In this document: positions 24,865-34,015 of the stretch, in pieces
How positions within the stretch are numbered: position 1 is the stretch's first letter
Layout: each line of letters opens with the position of its first letter
Source: Shimia marina
Lineage (GTDB): Bacteria; Pseudomonadota; Alphaproteobacteria; Rhodobacterales; Rhodobacteraceae
Length of the DNA stretch: 64,000 nucleotides
Assembly (NCBI RefSeq): GCF_001458175.1
Contig: NZ_CYPW01000040.1
Span: forward strand, 220,697-284,696
Direction: 5' to 3'
Position numbers and translations under genes: made by a program
Notes under the pieces: generated by a model
Seen by the model: the letters and a program-made list of their open reading frames with translations, nothing else
The model's database searches: none
Told to the model about the DNA's origin: nothing

Positions 24865-26454
24865 ATGGGTTTGAACCCACTTAAGGCCGTCAGAAATGTC
24901 ACGGCCGCTGCTGCTGTTCTGGCGTCCTTTGCGACCGCTCTGACGGCGCAGGAGAAACCAAATGTGCTCGTGATCTGGGGGGATGACATTGGTCAATCCA
25001 ATATCTCCGCCTACACGATGGGTCTGATGGGCTATCGCACGCCAAACATCGACCGTGTGGCCAACGAAGGCATGATCTTCACCGATTACTATGGTGAGCA
25101 ATCCTGTACCGCAGGTCGCGCCTCCTATATCATGGGGCAGTCCGTGTTCCGCTCTGGCCTGTCCAAAGTTGGTCTGCCGGGTGCTGAACTTGGCATGCAG
25201 GAAGAAGATCCAACCATCGCAGGTCTTCTGAAGGCAGAAGGCTACATGACCGGTCAGTTTGGTAAGAACCACCTTGGTGACAAGGATGAGCATCTGCCAA
25301 CCAACCACGGTTTTGATGAGTTCTTTGGCAACCTCTACCACTTGAACGCGGAAGAAGAGCCTGAGAACGAAGACTATCCGGGCGACGCTGTGATGCCGGA
25401 TGGCCGTTCGTTCCGTGAAGCCTTTGGCCCGCGTGGCGTGATCAAGTCTTCCGCTGATGGCGAAATCGAAGACACCGGCCCGCTGACCAAAAAGCGCATG
25501 GAAACCGTTGACGAAGAAACCGTCAATGCGGCCATCGACTTCATCAAGCGTGCCAATGAGCAGGGCAAGCCTTTCTACGTTTGGTGGAATGGTACACGTA
25601 TGCACTTCCGCACTCACGTGAAGGAAGAGATGCGCGGCAAGGCCAACGATCTGGCAGGTCGTCAGCTGGATGAATACAGCGCTGGCATGATCGAACACGA
25701 CATTCAGGTTGGTCAGCTTCTGGACATTCTGGATGAGCTGGGCATCGCCGACAACACCATCGTGCATTACTCCACCGACAACGGCCCACATATGAACACA
25801 TGGCCAGATGCGGGCATGACCCCATTCTGGGGCGAAAAGAACACCAACTGGGAAGGTGCCTTCCGCGTGCCCTCCATGGTGCGCTGGCCGGGCAAGATCG
25901 AAGCGGGCTCTGTCTCCAACGAGATCATGCACCACATGGACTGGCTGCCAACCATTCTGGCGGCTGTTGGACGTGACAACATCAAGGAAGAGCTGAAAGC
26001 GGGTGGTGTTCAGGCCATTGGGCGTGAGTACAAAGTCCACCTGGACGGCTACAACTTCCTGCCAGTGCTGACCGGTGAGGCCGAAGTTGGGCCACGTAAA
26101 GAGATCTTCTACTTCTCTGATGAAGGGGATCTGACCGCGCTGCGTTTCCAGGACTGGAAACTGATCTTCATGGAGCAGAAAGCCTGGGGCACGATGCGTG
26201 CATGGCTTGAGCCTTGGACCGAGCTGCGTGCGCCACTGATCTTCAACCTGCGCCGCGATCCTTATGAGCGGTCTTACCGCACTTCCAACACCTACTACGA
26301 CTGGTGGCTGGATCGCGCGTACTTCCTGGTGCCTGCACAGCAGTATGTGGCCAACTTCCTTGAGACCTTCCAGGAGTTCCCACCACGCCAGAAAGCGGCA
26401 AGCTTCAGCCTCGATCAGGTGATCGAAAAGATGACGGCCCCTGTGGGTGACTGA
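24865..26454 (+). CDS. Secreted type I arylsulfatase-family hydrolase
   Basis: The 529-residue enzyme has a signal peptide (about 1-28) and a sulfatase core. It should hydrolyse a sulfate ester in the periplasm after its Cys81, in the motif CTAGR, is converted to formylglycine. Metal-binding residues include Asp40 and Asp41 (GDD), a KNHLGD motif at 134-139 and TDNGPH near 308; the C-terminal domain has FQDWKLIF. The signature has Ala and Gly where many sulfatases have Pro and Ser. No formylglycine-generating enzyme is encoded nearby. The gene is richer in CTG, AAC, TTC, GGT and CCA codons than its neighbours, suggesting strong expression. The substrate is unknown; phosphonate monoester hydrolase activity is an alternative in this fold. 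It leads the MoxR/Bat cluster. Confidence 0.85.
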   Translation: MGLNPLKAVRNVTAAAAVLASFATALTAQEKPNVLVIWGDDIGQSNISAYTMGLMGYRTPNIDRVANEGMIFTDYYGEQSCTAGRASYIMGQSVFRSGLSKVGLPGAELGMQEEDPTIAGLLKAEGYMTGQFGKNHLGDKDEHLPTNHGFDEFFGNLYHLNAEEEPENEDYPGDAVMPDGRSFREAFGPRGVIKSSADGEIEDTGPLTKKRMETVDEETVNAAIDFIKRANEQGKPFYVWWNGTRMHFRTHVKEEMRGKANDLAGRQLDEYSAGMIEHDIQVGQLLDILDELGIADNTIVHYSTDNGPHMNTWPDAGMTPFWGEKNTNWEGAFRVPSMVRWPGKIEAGSVSNEIMHHMDWLPTILAAVGRDNIKEELKAGGVQAIGREYKVHLDGYNFLPVLTGEAEVGPRKEIFYFSDEGDLTALRFQDWKLIFMEQKAWGTMRAWLEPWTELRAPLIFNLRRDPYERSYRTSNTYYDWWLDRAYFLVPAQQYVANFLETFQEFPPRQKAASFSLDQVIEKMTAPVGD

Positions 26455-26473
26455 TCTTTGATAAAATATGGAG

Positions 26474-26495
26474 GGACGCGCCCAAGGGTGCGTCC
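26474..26495. other. Hairpin between sulfatase and HAD phosphatase genes
   Basis: GGACGCGCCC (26474-26483) faces GGGTGCGTCC (26486-26495) with one mismatch; in practice the loop would open the inner pairs. There is no T-run, only TTCGCTTCT downstream. It may stabilise the upstream message or act as a partial terminator, giving more sulfatase than downstream products. Confidence 0.5.
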
Positions 26496-26538
26496 TTCGC
26501 TTCTATGACTGTTTGATTTCGAAAATCGGAGACTTTTG

Positions 26539-27519
26539 ATGCGGCTTTTTGTTGGTGCTGGCCTGTTGGCGGCTGCTTGGATGGGACCTGTGATGGCGGA
26601 TCCACTGCCTTCTTGGCAGGGCGAGTCCAAAGAGAAGATCATTTCCTTTGTGGAAGCCGTTTCTGAAGTGGGGGGCGCGGATTATGTGACGCCCGCCGAC
26701 CGTGTTGCCGTGTTTGACAATGACGGGACGCTCTGGGCGGAGCAACCGGTCTATTTCCAATTGATTTTTGCGGTGGATCAGGTGGCCAAGCTGGCCGCGC
26801 AAGATCCCTCGATCCTGACCAGCGATGCTCTGAAGGCTGCTGCGGCGGGCGACTATGAGGCGCTGGCAGCGACAGGTAAGGAAGGCCTGCTTGAGGTGCT
26901 CGCGGCCTCCCATACAGAAGTGTCGCTTTATCAGTTCCAGCAGGACGTTTCGGCCTGGCTGGAAGAGGCGCGCCACCCCAAGACTGGCATGCGCTATGAT
27001 GAGATGACCTATCAGCCGATGGTCGAACTGCTGCGCTATCTGCGCGATGAGGGGTTTCAGACCTACATTGTTTCCGGCGGCGGCATTCAGTTCATGCGGG
27101 TTTTTGCGGAGGATGCCTATGGCATTCCTCCACAGCAGGTGATCGGCAGCTCCATCACCTCAAGCTATGAAATGATCGATGGCGTGCCGGTGATCATGAA
27201 AGGTGCAGAGCTGTTCTTCAATGATGACAAGGCTGGCAAGCCTGTGGGCATCATGCACCACATTGGCAAACAGCCCATTCTGGCCGGGGGCAACTCCGAT
27301 GGCGACTTTGAGATGCTGGAATTCACCACCACCGGCGAAGGGGCGCGGCTGGGCGTTTATGTGCATCACACCGATGCGGAGCGTGAGTGGGCCTATGATC
27401 GGGAAGGCCATATCGGTGTCTTGAACCGTGGTCTTGACGAGGCGGATGCGCGGGGCTGGGTTCTGATTGACATGAAAGAGGACTGGAGCCGGATTTTCAC
27501 AGGCGAGGGTGCAGAATAA
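26539..27519 (+). CDS. Exported HAD-superfamily phosphatase
   Basis: The 326-residue protein has a signal peptide (1-20, cleavage after VMA) and haloacid dehalogenase motifs: DNDGT with the nucleophile at Asp60 and acid/base at Asp62, IVSGGG for motif II near 180, a lysine region near 234 and GGNSDGDFEML for motif IV near 254. An exported HAD of this kind probably hydrolyses a phosphomonoester in the periplasm. It sits 84 bases after the sulfatase and two bases before moxR, so it shares their transcript. Its substrate, and whether it acts on a product of the sulfatase, are unknown. Confidence 0.82.
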   Translation: MRLFVGAGLLAAAWMGPVMADPLPSWQGESKEKIISFVEAVSEVGGADYVTPADRVAVFDNDGTLWAEQPVYFQLIFAVDQVAKLAAQDPSILTSDALKAAAAGDYEALAATGKEGLLEVLAASHTEVSLYQFQQDVSAWLEEARHPKTGMRYDEMTYQPMVELLRYLRDEGFQTYIVSGGGIQFMRVFAEDAYGIPPQQVIGSSITSSYEMIDGVPVIMKGAELFFNDDKAGKPVGIMHHIGKQPILAGGNSDGDFEMLEFTTTGEGARLGVYVHHTDAEREWAYDREGHIGVLNRGLDEADARGWVLIDMKEDWSRIFTGEGAE

Positions 27520-27521
27520 TC

Positions 27522-28514
27522 ATGGGCACGATGGAGCAGATCCAAGCGTTAAAAGAGCGCATGCAGCAATCGATTATTGGTCAGGAGGCGGTGATTGACC
27601 GCCTGCTGATCGGGCTGTTGGCCAATGGCAACCTCTTGCTGGAGGGGCTGCCTGGCCTCGCCAAGACCCGTGCGGTGAAGGCCTTGGCGAAAAATATGGA
27701 GTGTGATTACTCTCGCATCCAGTTCACCCCGGATCTTTTGCCGGCAGATGTGACCGGCACAGAGATGTACTTTCAGAGTGACACCGGTGGTCAGTTCAAA
27801 TTTCAGCCGGGCCCGATTTTTGCCAATATCGTGCTGGCCGATGAGATCAACCGCGCGCCTGCGAAAGTGCAGGCGGCGTTGCTCGAAGCGATGGAAGAGC
27901 GGCAGGTGACCGTTGCGGGCACCACGCATAAAATGGCGCCACTGTTTATGGTCTTGGCCACGCAGAACCCGGTGGAGCAGGAAGGCACCTATCCGCTGCC
28001 AGAAGCGCAGATGGACCGGTTCCTGATGCACGTGCGCATTGAGTATCCCCCTCTGGCGGATGAAATCGAAGTGATCCGTCTTGTGCGCCGCGAAGAGCAG
28101 GCGGCGCTGATGGCGCAGACCGAGGAAGGCGGGGCAGAAGCGCCGCGTCCACCGATTGCGCAGGATGTGGTGTTTGACGCGCGGCGCGAGATCGCGGCTT
28201 TGCACTGCGCTGAGGCGATGGAAACCTATATGGCAACCATCGTGCAGGCCACACGCACCCCGGCGGAGTTTGGCGATACCCTTGCCAAATGGATCGAGAT
28301 TGGTGCCAGCCCGCGTGCCTCGCTGGCCTTGGATCGCTGTGCGCGCACCCATGCCTGGCTGGCGGGCCGCGACTATGTGGATCCGGAAGATGTGCGCGCG
28401 ATTGCGCCGGATGTGCTGCGACATCGGTTGGCGCTCAGCTATGAGGCGCAGGGTACGGGCGTGTCTGCAGATCAGGTGGTGGCAGAGGTGCTTGCGCAGG
28501 TGGCCTTGCCCTAA
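27522..28514 (+). CDS. moxR: MoxR-family AAA+ ATPase
   Basis: The 330-residue cytoplasmic ATPase has Walker A GLPGLAKT at 42-49, Walker B IVLADE at 103-108, and sensor 1 around [19 protein letters not shown] near 144. MoxR proteins act with von Willebrand A proteins as chaperones in the maturation or metal loading of enzyme complexes. Here it is followed by the full DUF58, DUF4381, BatA, BatB, BatD set. Its client is not known; the secreted sulfatase and octahaem cytochrome in the same operon are candidates. Confidence 0.93.
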   Translation: MGTMEQIQALKERMQQSIIGQEAVIDRLLIGLLANGNLLLEGLPGLAKTRAVKALAKNMECDYSRIQFTPDLLPADVTGTEMYFQSDTGGQFKFQPGPIFANIVLADEINRAPAKVQAALLEAMEERQVTVAGTTHKMAPLFMVLATQNPVEQEGTYPLPEAQMDRFLMHVRIEYPPLADEIEVIRLVRREEQAALMAQTEEGGAEAPRPPIAQDVVFDARREIAALHCAEAMETYMATIVQATRTPAEFGDTLAKWIEIGASPRASLALDRCARTHAWLAGRDYVDPEDVRAIAPDVLRHRLALSYEAQGTGVSADQVVAEVLAQVALP

Positions 28515-28538
28515 GCGGGTTTGCGGAGGCAAGAGACA

Positions 28539-29546
28539 ATGCGATTTTCCATGGGGAAACACCGAGCTGCCCTGTCGCGCATGGGGCTTGGCGCGGCTGC
28601 GTCGGAGAAGACGAGTGCGACAGACCCGCGCATCCATGTGAGCCTGTCACATTTGCGCGGCCTGGCCCCGGCGGCGCGGGCGGTTTCTTTCCTGCCGCGT
28701 CAGCCTGCGACCTCGGTATTGCAGGGGCGGCACCGTTCGCGCATTCGCGGACGTGGGTTGGATTTTGAAGAGCTGCGCGATTATCTGCCGGGGGATGATG
28801 TGCGCGCGATTGACTGGAAGGTCACGGCGCGGGCGGGCAAACCCTATGTGCGGGTCTACACCGAGGAGCGTGATCGCCCCACATTGATTGTGGTGGATCA
28901 GCGCATGTCCATGTTTTTTGGCTCTGTGCGCAACACCAAGGCTGTGACGGCCGCAGAATGTGCGGCCATTGCCGCCCATCGGGTGACGGCGCAGGGGGAT
29001 CGCGTGGGCGGCATTGTCTTTAGCGATCAGGATATGGTGGAGCTGCGTCCCGGACGCGGGCAGGCCGCACTGACGCGTATGTTAACGGCGGTTGCCACCG
29101 CCAATGCCAGGCTGAGTGCTACAGCGCCAACGGTCACACCCATGGCGCTGAATGACGTTCTGAAATCTGTGCGCAAGCTTGCCATACGGGATCATCTCGT
29201 CATCTTGATCAGTGATTTTGATGCGGCTGATGCGGCTGATGCGGCGACAGAGCGCCATCTGGGCACCATTGCGCAACACAATGATTTGGTTTTGGCAGTG
29301 GTGCGGGACCCGACATCGGCGCAGTTGCCGGAAGCGGGCACGATTACCGGGACAGATGGCGCAAAACAGGCGGAGCTGAACATGTCAGATGCGCAGATGC
29401 GCTCTGATGTTCTGGCGCTGTCTGCGGATCGTCTGGCGCAGGTCCGTACATGGCAAAATCGTATTGGCCTGTCTGTTCTGTCGCTCAGCACAGCGGAAGA
29501 GACTTTGCCGCAGGTGGTTCAGGCGCTGGGAGGCGTGAGGCGATGA
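28539..29546 (+). CDS. DUF58 domain protein of the MoxR/Bat system
   Basis: The 335-residue protein carries the DUF58 hallmark GRGLDFEELRDYLPGDDVRAIDW (residues about 71-93) followed by a region with a von Willebrand A-like fold (IVVDQRMSM near 114 and LILISDFD near 211). The first has DxRxS in place of DxSxS, so metal binding there is doubtful. No strong membrane segments were seen, unlike many DUF58 proteins. ATG 28539 is preferred because GGAGG lies nine bases upstream. The stop overlaps the next ATG (ATGA). Confidence 0.88.
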   Translation: MRFSMGKHRAALSRMGLGAAASEKTSATDPRIHVSLSHLRGLAPAARAVSFLPRQPATSVLQGRHRSRIRGRGLDFEELRDYLPGDDVRAIDWKVTARAGKPYVRVYTEERDRPTLIVVDQRMSMFFGSVRNTKAVTAAECAAIAAHRVTAQGDRVGGIVFSDQDMVELRPGRGQAALTRMLTAVATANARLSATAPTVTPMALNDVLKSVRKLAIRDHLVILISDFDAADAADAATERHLGTIAQHNDLVLAVVRDPTSAQLPEAGTITGTDGAKQAELNMSDAQMRSDVLALSADRLAQVRTWQNRIGLSVLSLSTAEETLPQVVQALGGVRR

Positions 29547-30085
29547 ATGAGACCCAAACGCAGCAGGCAGCAGGGACGCAGGCGCAGGGGGACTCAGACA
29601 GCCTCGTCGGCCTGATGAACCAGCTTGCGGAGGTGCCTGACCCGGCGGCTGTTTCTATGATGCCACAGACCGCCGGTTGGGCGGTTCTGGCGGCTGTTTT
29701 GCTTTTGGTTGCGGTTTGGCGTGGCTGGGTGCGCTGGAAAAGATATCAGGCCAATGCCTATCGTCGAGAAGCTCTGCAGGCGTTGAGTGGAGCAGGGGAA
29801 GATGTGGTGATGATCTCCACAGTCCTCAAACGCACCGCGCTGACCGCCTATGGGCGTGAGGCTGTGGCCTCTCTGAGTGGGGCGGCGTGGTTGCGGTTTT
29901 TGGCGCAAACTGGTCAGGAAGCGGCTTTTGAGACCGGGGCAGGGCGGGTGCTTGCAACGGCTGCCTATGTGGCGGGGCCTGTGAGCGGAGGGGCTGAGGT
30001 GGCGCAGCTTGCGCGCAAATGGATCAAAACACATGATCCGACCCATCCCCTGCAAGACGTATTGGCGGAGGCGGCAGATGTTTGA
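29543..30085 (+). CDS. DUF4381 membrane protein of the Bat cluster
   Basis: The 180-residue protein has a polar, glutamine-rich N-terminus, one membrane segment at about 45-62 and a cytoplasmic helical domain with the conserved TALTAYGREAVASLSGAAWLRFL region near 100. This matches DUF4381, a family found almost only between DUF58 and BatA genes. Its role is unknown. The start at 29543 overlaps the DUF58 stop by four bases, and its end overlaps the BatA start by eight bases. Confidence 0.8.
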   Translation: MNETQTQQAAGTQAQGDSDSLVGLMNQLAEVPDPAAVSMMPQTAGWAVLAAVLLLVAVWRGWVRWKRYQANAYRREALQALSGAGEDVVMISTVLKRTALTAYGREAVASLSGAAWLRFLAQTGQEAAFETGAGRVLATAAYVAGPVSGGAEVAQLARKWIKTHDPTHPLQDVLAEAADV

Positions 30086-31061
30086 ACTGACGCATCCCTG
30101 GGTTTTTGTTTTGCTGCCTCTGCCTTGGTTGGTGCGGATTTTGACCCCGGCGTTTCGTCAGCGCGATGATGCGCTGAGATTACCGTTTTTTGCGGCGCTG
30201 ACAGAACGTACCGGCGCTGTCGTACGCGATGGGGCGACGGTTGTTTCCCATAAACGGCGGGCTTTGTTGGTTGGAGCCGTGATCTGGGCGCTTGGGCTTT
30301 TGGCTTTGGCGGAGCCTGTGCGTTTGGGGCCGCCGCAAGAAATCACCAAAGCGACGCGGGATGTGATTTTGGCGATTGATATCTCCGGCTCCATGGATGC
30401 GGTGGATTTCCCCGGGGCAGATGGCGCGCCTCAGCAGCGTCTTGCGGCTGTTCAGGACGTGGTGGCGGAGTTTCTGGAGAAAAGGCAGGGGGACCGGGTT
30501 TCTCTGATTGTTTTTGGATCCCGTGCCTATGTGCAGGCCCCTCTGACCGAAGATCTGGACACCGTCGAAGCGCTGTTGGGGCAGACACAGGTGGGCATGG
30601 CCGGGCCGCACACCGCGTTGGGCGATGCGATTGGCCTTGCGATCCATAGCTTTGAGGCCAGCGAAATCGAAGAGCGGCTGTTGATCCTTCTGTCAGATGG
30701 CAATGATACCGCCAGCCGGATGAGCCCGGTGAATGCAGCGGAGATTGCCAGTGACAAAGGGGTGACCATGTTTGCCATTGGTGTGGGGGATCCGGAGGGC
30801 ACTGGAGAAGAGCGTCTTGATATGGATGCATTGAGTGATTTGGCGCAACGTACAGGTGGAGAAGGGTTCTTTGCCGCTGACAGCGCGGCGCTTGAGGCAA
30901 TTTACAATGAAATCGACGCCCAGACACCGCGCGATCAAGACACGCTGAGCTGGCGCCCACGAGAACCGCTGGGTCATTATGCGCTGATGGGGGCGGTTGC
31001 GTTGGGGATGGTGTTGATGCTGGCTTTCTGGGTGCGTGGCATGCGGAGGCCGGTGCGATGA
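30078..31061 (+). CDS. batA: BatA-like von Willebrand factor A protein
   Basis: The 327-residue protein has membrane segments near 8-26, 62-79 and at the C-terminus (about 298-318), with a VWA domain between. The metal ion-dependent adhesion site is intact: DISGS at 101-105, a threonine in PHTALGDA near 178 and an aspartate in LSDGNDT near 208. VWA proteins of this type partner MoxR ATPases. ATG 30078 overlaps the DUF4381 gene; a start at 30009 would lie far inside it. Its stop overlaps the next ATG. Confidence 0.9.
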   Translation: MFELTHPWVFVLLPLPWLVRILTPAFRQRDDALRLPFFAALTERTGAVVRDGATVVSHKRRALLVGAVIWALGLLALAEPVRLGPPQEITKATRDVILAIDISGSMDAVDFPGADGAPQQRLAAVQDVVAEFLEKRQGDRVSLIVFGSRAYVQAPLTEDLDTVEALLGQTQVGMAGPHTALGDAIGLAIHSFEASEIEERLLILLSDGNDTASRMSPVNAAEIASDKGVTMFAIGVGDPEGTGEERLDMDALSDLAQRTGGEGFFAADSAALEAIYNEIDAQTPRDQDTLSWRPREPLGHYALMGAVALGMVLMLAFWVRGMRRPVR

Positions 31062-32686
31062 CGGGTGAGACGGCAATGGTGTATCTTGATGCGTTTCACT
31101 TTTTGCGGGGCTGGCTGTTTTTGGCGGCGATACCGGTTGTTGTGATCTGGTGGCAGACGCGACGGAAATCCTCTGCCGCTGAGCTGCGCAGTGACTGGAT
31201 CGCACCGCATCTGGCAGCGGCCTTGACCGTGCCGGGAAACAGTTCAAGAGGCGTGCAGCCCATTGATGTGATTGCGCTTGTCTTGCTGTTGCTGATTGGT
31301 GCGGCCGCGGGTCCCACATGGAGCCGTGCGCCTGCGCCTTTTGCGGCGCAGACCGCGCCTTTGGTGATTGTGATGCAGGTCACGCCGTCGATGGAGGGCA
31401 CGGATGTGGCACCCAGCCGACTGGCGCGTGCCAAACAGAAAGCGATGGACCTGTTGGAGTTGCGTGCAGGCGCGCGTACGGCGCTTGTGGGCTACGCAGG
31501 GTCGGCGCATGTGGTGGTGCCGATGAGCGAAGATCCCGGAGTGATGCAGCCCTATCTTGAGGGGCTGTCTCCGGATGTGATGCCCATTGAGGGGCGGGAC
31601 GTGGCACAGGGTTTTGCGCTGGCGCAGAGTTTGCTGGCGCGGGAAGCCAGTGTGGGGGGGATTGTTTTCCTGCTTGATGAACTGGCGGCAGCGGATGTGG
31701 CCGCACTCGAAGACACAAGCGCCACTGGCGCGTCTGTGTCACAGGAAGGCGCGGCGGAAGACGCCCCGCCTGCGGAGGGCCGAAAAGTGGCCTCTTTGAG
31801 CTTTCTGTATCTCTTGCCGGAGGACGCTGCCCTGCCGTCTGGCCCAACCGGCAGCACGGCCCATATCGTGACGCCGGATGGGCGGGATGTGGCGGCTGTG
31901 GAGCGGTCGCTGGCCTCAGCTTATCAACGGGCGCAGTTGGACAATGAGGCCCAGCCTTGGGAAGATCGCGGCGCGTGGCTGGTTTGGCCTGCATTGCTTT
32001 TGTTGCTGTTGTGGTTCCGGCGCGGCATGGCCGTGCGCTGGGCGGCGCAAATGGCTTTTGTTCTGTGGGTCTTACAGCCACAGGTGGCGCATGCAGATGG
32101 CTGGCGAGACTGGTTTTTGACGCCCGATCAGCAAGGCTGGATTGCCTATCAGAACAAAGACTATGCGCGCGCCGCAGAAGCTTTTGCGGATCCGTATCTG
32201 CGGGGCGTCGCGCTTTATCGGGGGGGGCAATATGAGGTCGCGGCTGAGGAAATGTCCCGGCTGGAGACTGCGGATGCCGCCTTTATTGAAGGCATGGCGC
32301 ATTTGAAATCCCGTGGCTACCGAGATGGTGTACGTGCTTTCGAGCGTGCGCTTGCGCTTGATCCGGCACATGAGGCGGCGGCGCAGAACCTGCCTGTGTC
32401 CAAAGAGATCGTGACCTATGTGGAAACCACGCGGGAGCAATCCGACACCGGTGAGGATCGCGGCATCGGCGCGGATGACGTGGTGTTTGACAATGAATCC
32501 GGTAAGGGCGTGGAAACCCAGATTGAGGCGTCTGACGAGGACAGCCCAGAGGCGCATTTGTCCACCGATCAGTGGATGCGCACAGTGGACACGCGTACAG
32601 AAGATTTTCTGAAGCAGCGTTTTCGCCTTGAAGCGGCGCAACGCAAGAGTGCTGAGACTGCGGGTGCGCAGGAGGCAGAGCAATGA
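31058..32686 (+). CDS. BatB/BatC-like protein: degenerate VWA domain plus TPRs
   Basis: The 542-residue protein has membrane segments near 18-32, 68-84, 309-323 and 330-345. A VWA domain lies between the second and third, then TPR-like helices from about 355 to 450 and a charged, acidic tail. The metal-site motif reads QVTPS at 107-111, so the first Asp of DxSxS is Gln; metal binding is probably lost or altered. This looks like a fusion of BatB (VWA) and BatC (TPR), which are separate genes in other genomes. An alternative start is 31076 (MVYLD). It overlaps both neighbours by four bases. Confidence 0.85.
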   Translation: MTGETAMVYLDAFHFLRGWLFLAAIPVVVIWWQTRRKSSAAELRSDWIAPHLAAALTVPGNSSRGVQPIDVIALVLLLLIGAAAGPTWSRAPAPFAAQTAPLVIVMQVTPSMEGTDVAPSRLARAKQKAMDLLELRAGARTALVGYAGSAHVVVPMSEDPGVMQPYLEGLSPDVMPIEGRDVAQGFALAQSLLAREASVGGIVFLLDELAAADVAALEDTSATGASVSQEGAAEDAPPAEGRKVASLSFLYLLPEDAALPSGPTGSTAHIVTPDGRDVAAVERSLASAYQRAQLDNEAQPWEDRGAWLVWPALLLLLLWFRRGMAVRWAAQMAFVLWVLQPQVAHADGWRDWFLTPDQQGWIAYQNKDYARAAEAFADPYLRGVALYRGGQYEVAAEEMSRLETADAAFIEGMAHLKSRGYRDGVRAFERALALDPAHEAAAQNLPVSKEIVTYVETTREQSDTGEDRGIGADDVVFDNESGKGVETQIEASDEDSPEAHLSTDQWMRTVDTRTEDFLKQRFRLEAAQRKSAETAGAQEAEQ

Positions 32687-34005
32687 CGTGGATTTTGAGA
32701 TGCCTCGCGTGCCTTGTGTTGGTGAGCGGCGCAGTTTTTGCCCAAGAGCAGCCTGACCCAGAGGCGAATGCCGCTGCAGGGCAGGCGGCACAGGCGCAGA
32801 TCGAGGTGCAGTTTGAGAAGACGGAAACCGTGCCGGGGCAGCCCCTGACGCTGCGGTTGACTGTTTTTGTGCCCACATTCATGCCGGATCCGCCGATTTG
32901 GCCTGATTTTGAGAGTGCGAACCTCTTGGTGCAATTGCCGAAGAAAGCTAGCACTGCCACAAGCAAAACGGTGGGTGGTGAGACCTGGTCCGGGATCACG
33001 CGGCGCTATCAGATCACACCTTTGGTGCCGGGGACGTTTACCTTGCCTGCCAGCGATGTTCAGGTGCGTTATCAGGCCGAAAGCGGCAGCGATGTGATCG
33101 AAGAAAGCCTTGCAGTGCCTGAGATCACTCTCACTGGGGTGATGCCCGAAGGGGCCGAAAGCCTTGATCCCTTTGTCGCAGCCAATGGTCTCAAGCTGTC
33201 TCAAAAGGTGGAAGGCACGCCCGAAGATCTGAAGGCTGGGGACAGTTTTACGCGGGTTGTGACCGCAGAGATTGACGGCGTGACGCCGATGTTTTTGCCA
33301 TCTTTGGTATCTGAGGAAGCACCCGGCGGGCTGCGTGCCTATCCTGAGACACCGCAGGTGGAGGAGAAAGAAGATCGTGGTCTTCTGTCTGGGCTGCGCA
33401 CAGAAACCGTTGTCTATGTTGCCGAAGGCGGCGTGGATGGGGTTCTGCCTGAGATCACGCTGAGGTGGTACAATCTGAAGACCCAAAGCCTTGAGGAGGC
33501 CACCCTGCCTGAGATCGCTGTCAAAGCGTCTGCGCCTTTGGTTGCGGTTGGGCCTGAGGGGAGAGACTATACACGTCTGATAGCTTGGGTTGGCGTGGCG
33601 GCTTTGCTTCTTGTGCTGGCTTTTGCGGCGCGGATCTGGCTGGCGGAGCCTTTGGCGGCCTATTTGGCCGCGCGCCGCCAAAGACATGTGGCAAGCGCGC
33701 GCTATGCGTGGAAACGTTTGCAAGGCGCTGTGAAACAGCAGGACCTGCTGCAGACGCAGGAGGCCTTTGCCCTCTGGCGTGCGCGTGTTGTGGGGGTAGA
33801 CCCAGCAGCGGAGGCCGCAGTCACGGAGGCGTTTTTTGCCCTTGGGCGTGGTCGCTATGGGCGAGAGACATCATCGCAGGCCGTCGCGGATTGGCGGGCT
33901 TTGGAGCAGAAATTACATGCACTGCACGGTACGGCGCGCTATCCTTTAAGAAATGAGACAGCCGCTTTGAAAGCTCTAAACCCTGTGGCGACACAGCTAA
34001 AGTGA
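32683..34005 (+). CDS. batD: BatD-like periplasmic/membrane protein
   Basis: The 440-residue protein starts with a signal peptide (about 1-20, FAQEQ) followed by beta-rich oxygen-tolerance (BatD) repeats, for example VPGQPLTLRLTVF near 47 and RRYQITPLVPGTFTLP near 106. A membrane segment at about 302-322 precedes a cytoplasmic helical tail of about 115 residues. BatD proteins accompany MoxR/Bat systems; the name comes from aerotolerance in Bacteroides, but the molecular function is unsettled. It overlaps the preceding gene by four bases and is followed after ten bases by the octahaem cytochrome gene. Confidence 0.85.
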   Translation: MTWILRCLACLVLVSGAVFAQEQPDPEANAAAGQAAQAQIEVQFEKTETVPGQPLTLRLTVFVPTFMPDPPIWPDFESANLLVQLPKKASTATSKTVGGETWSGITRRYQITPLVPGTFTLPASDVQVRYQAESGSDVIEESLAVPEITLTGVMPEGAESLDPFVAANGLKLSQKVEGTPEDLKAGDSFTRVVTAEIDGVTPMFLPSLVSEEAPGGLRAYPETPQVEEKEDRGLLSGLRTETVVYVAEGGVDGVLPEITLRWYNLKTQSLEEATLPEIAVKASAPLVAVGPEGRDYTRLIAWVGVAALLLVLAFAARIWLAEPLAAYLAARRQRHVASARYAWKRLQGAVKQQDLLQTQEAFALWRARVVGVDPAAEAAVTEAFFALGRGRYGRETSSQAVADWRALEQKLHALHGTARYPLRNETAALKALNPVATQLK

Positions 34006-34015
34006 AAGACCCCGA

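Noticed and set aside
24805-26040. 411-codon minus-strand frame opposite the sulfatase
   Set aside because: Created by strong codon bias of the sulfatase; no domain or ribosome binding site.
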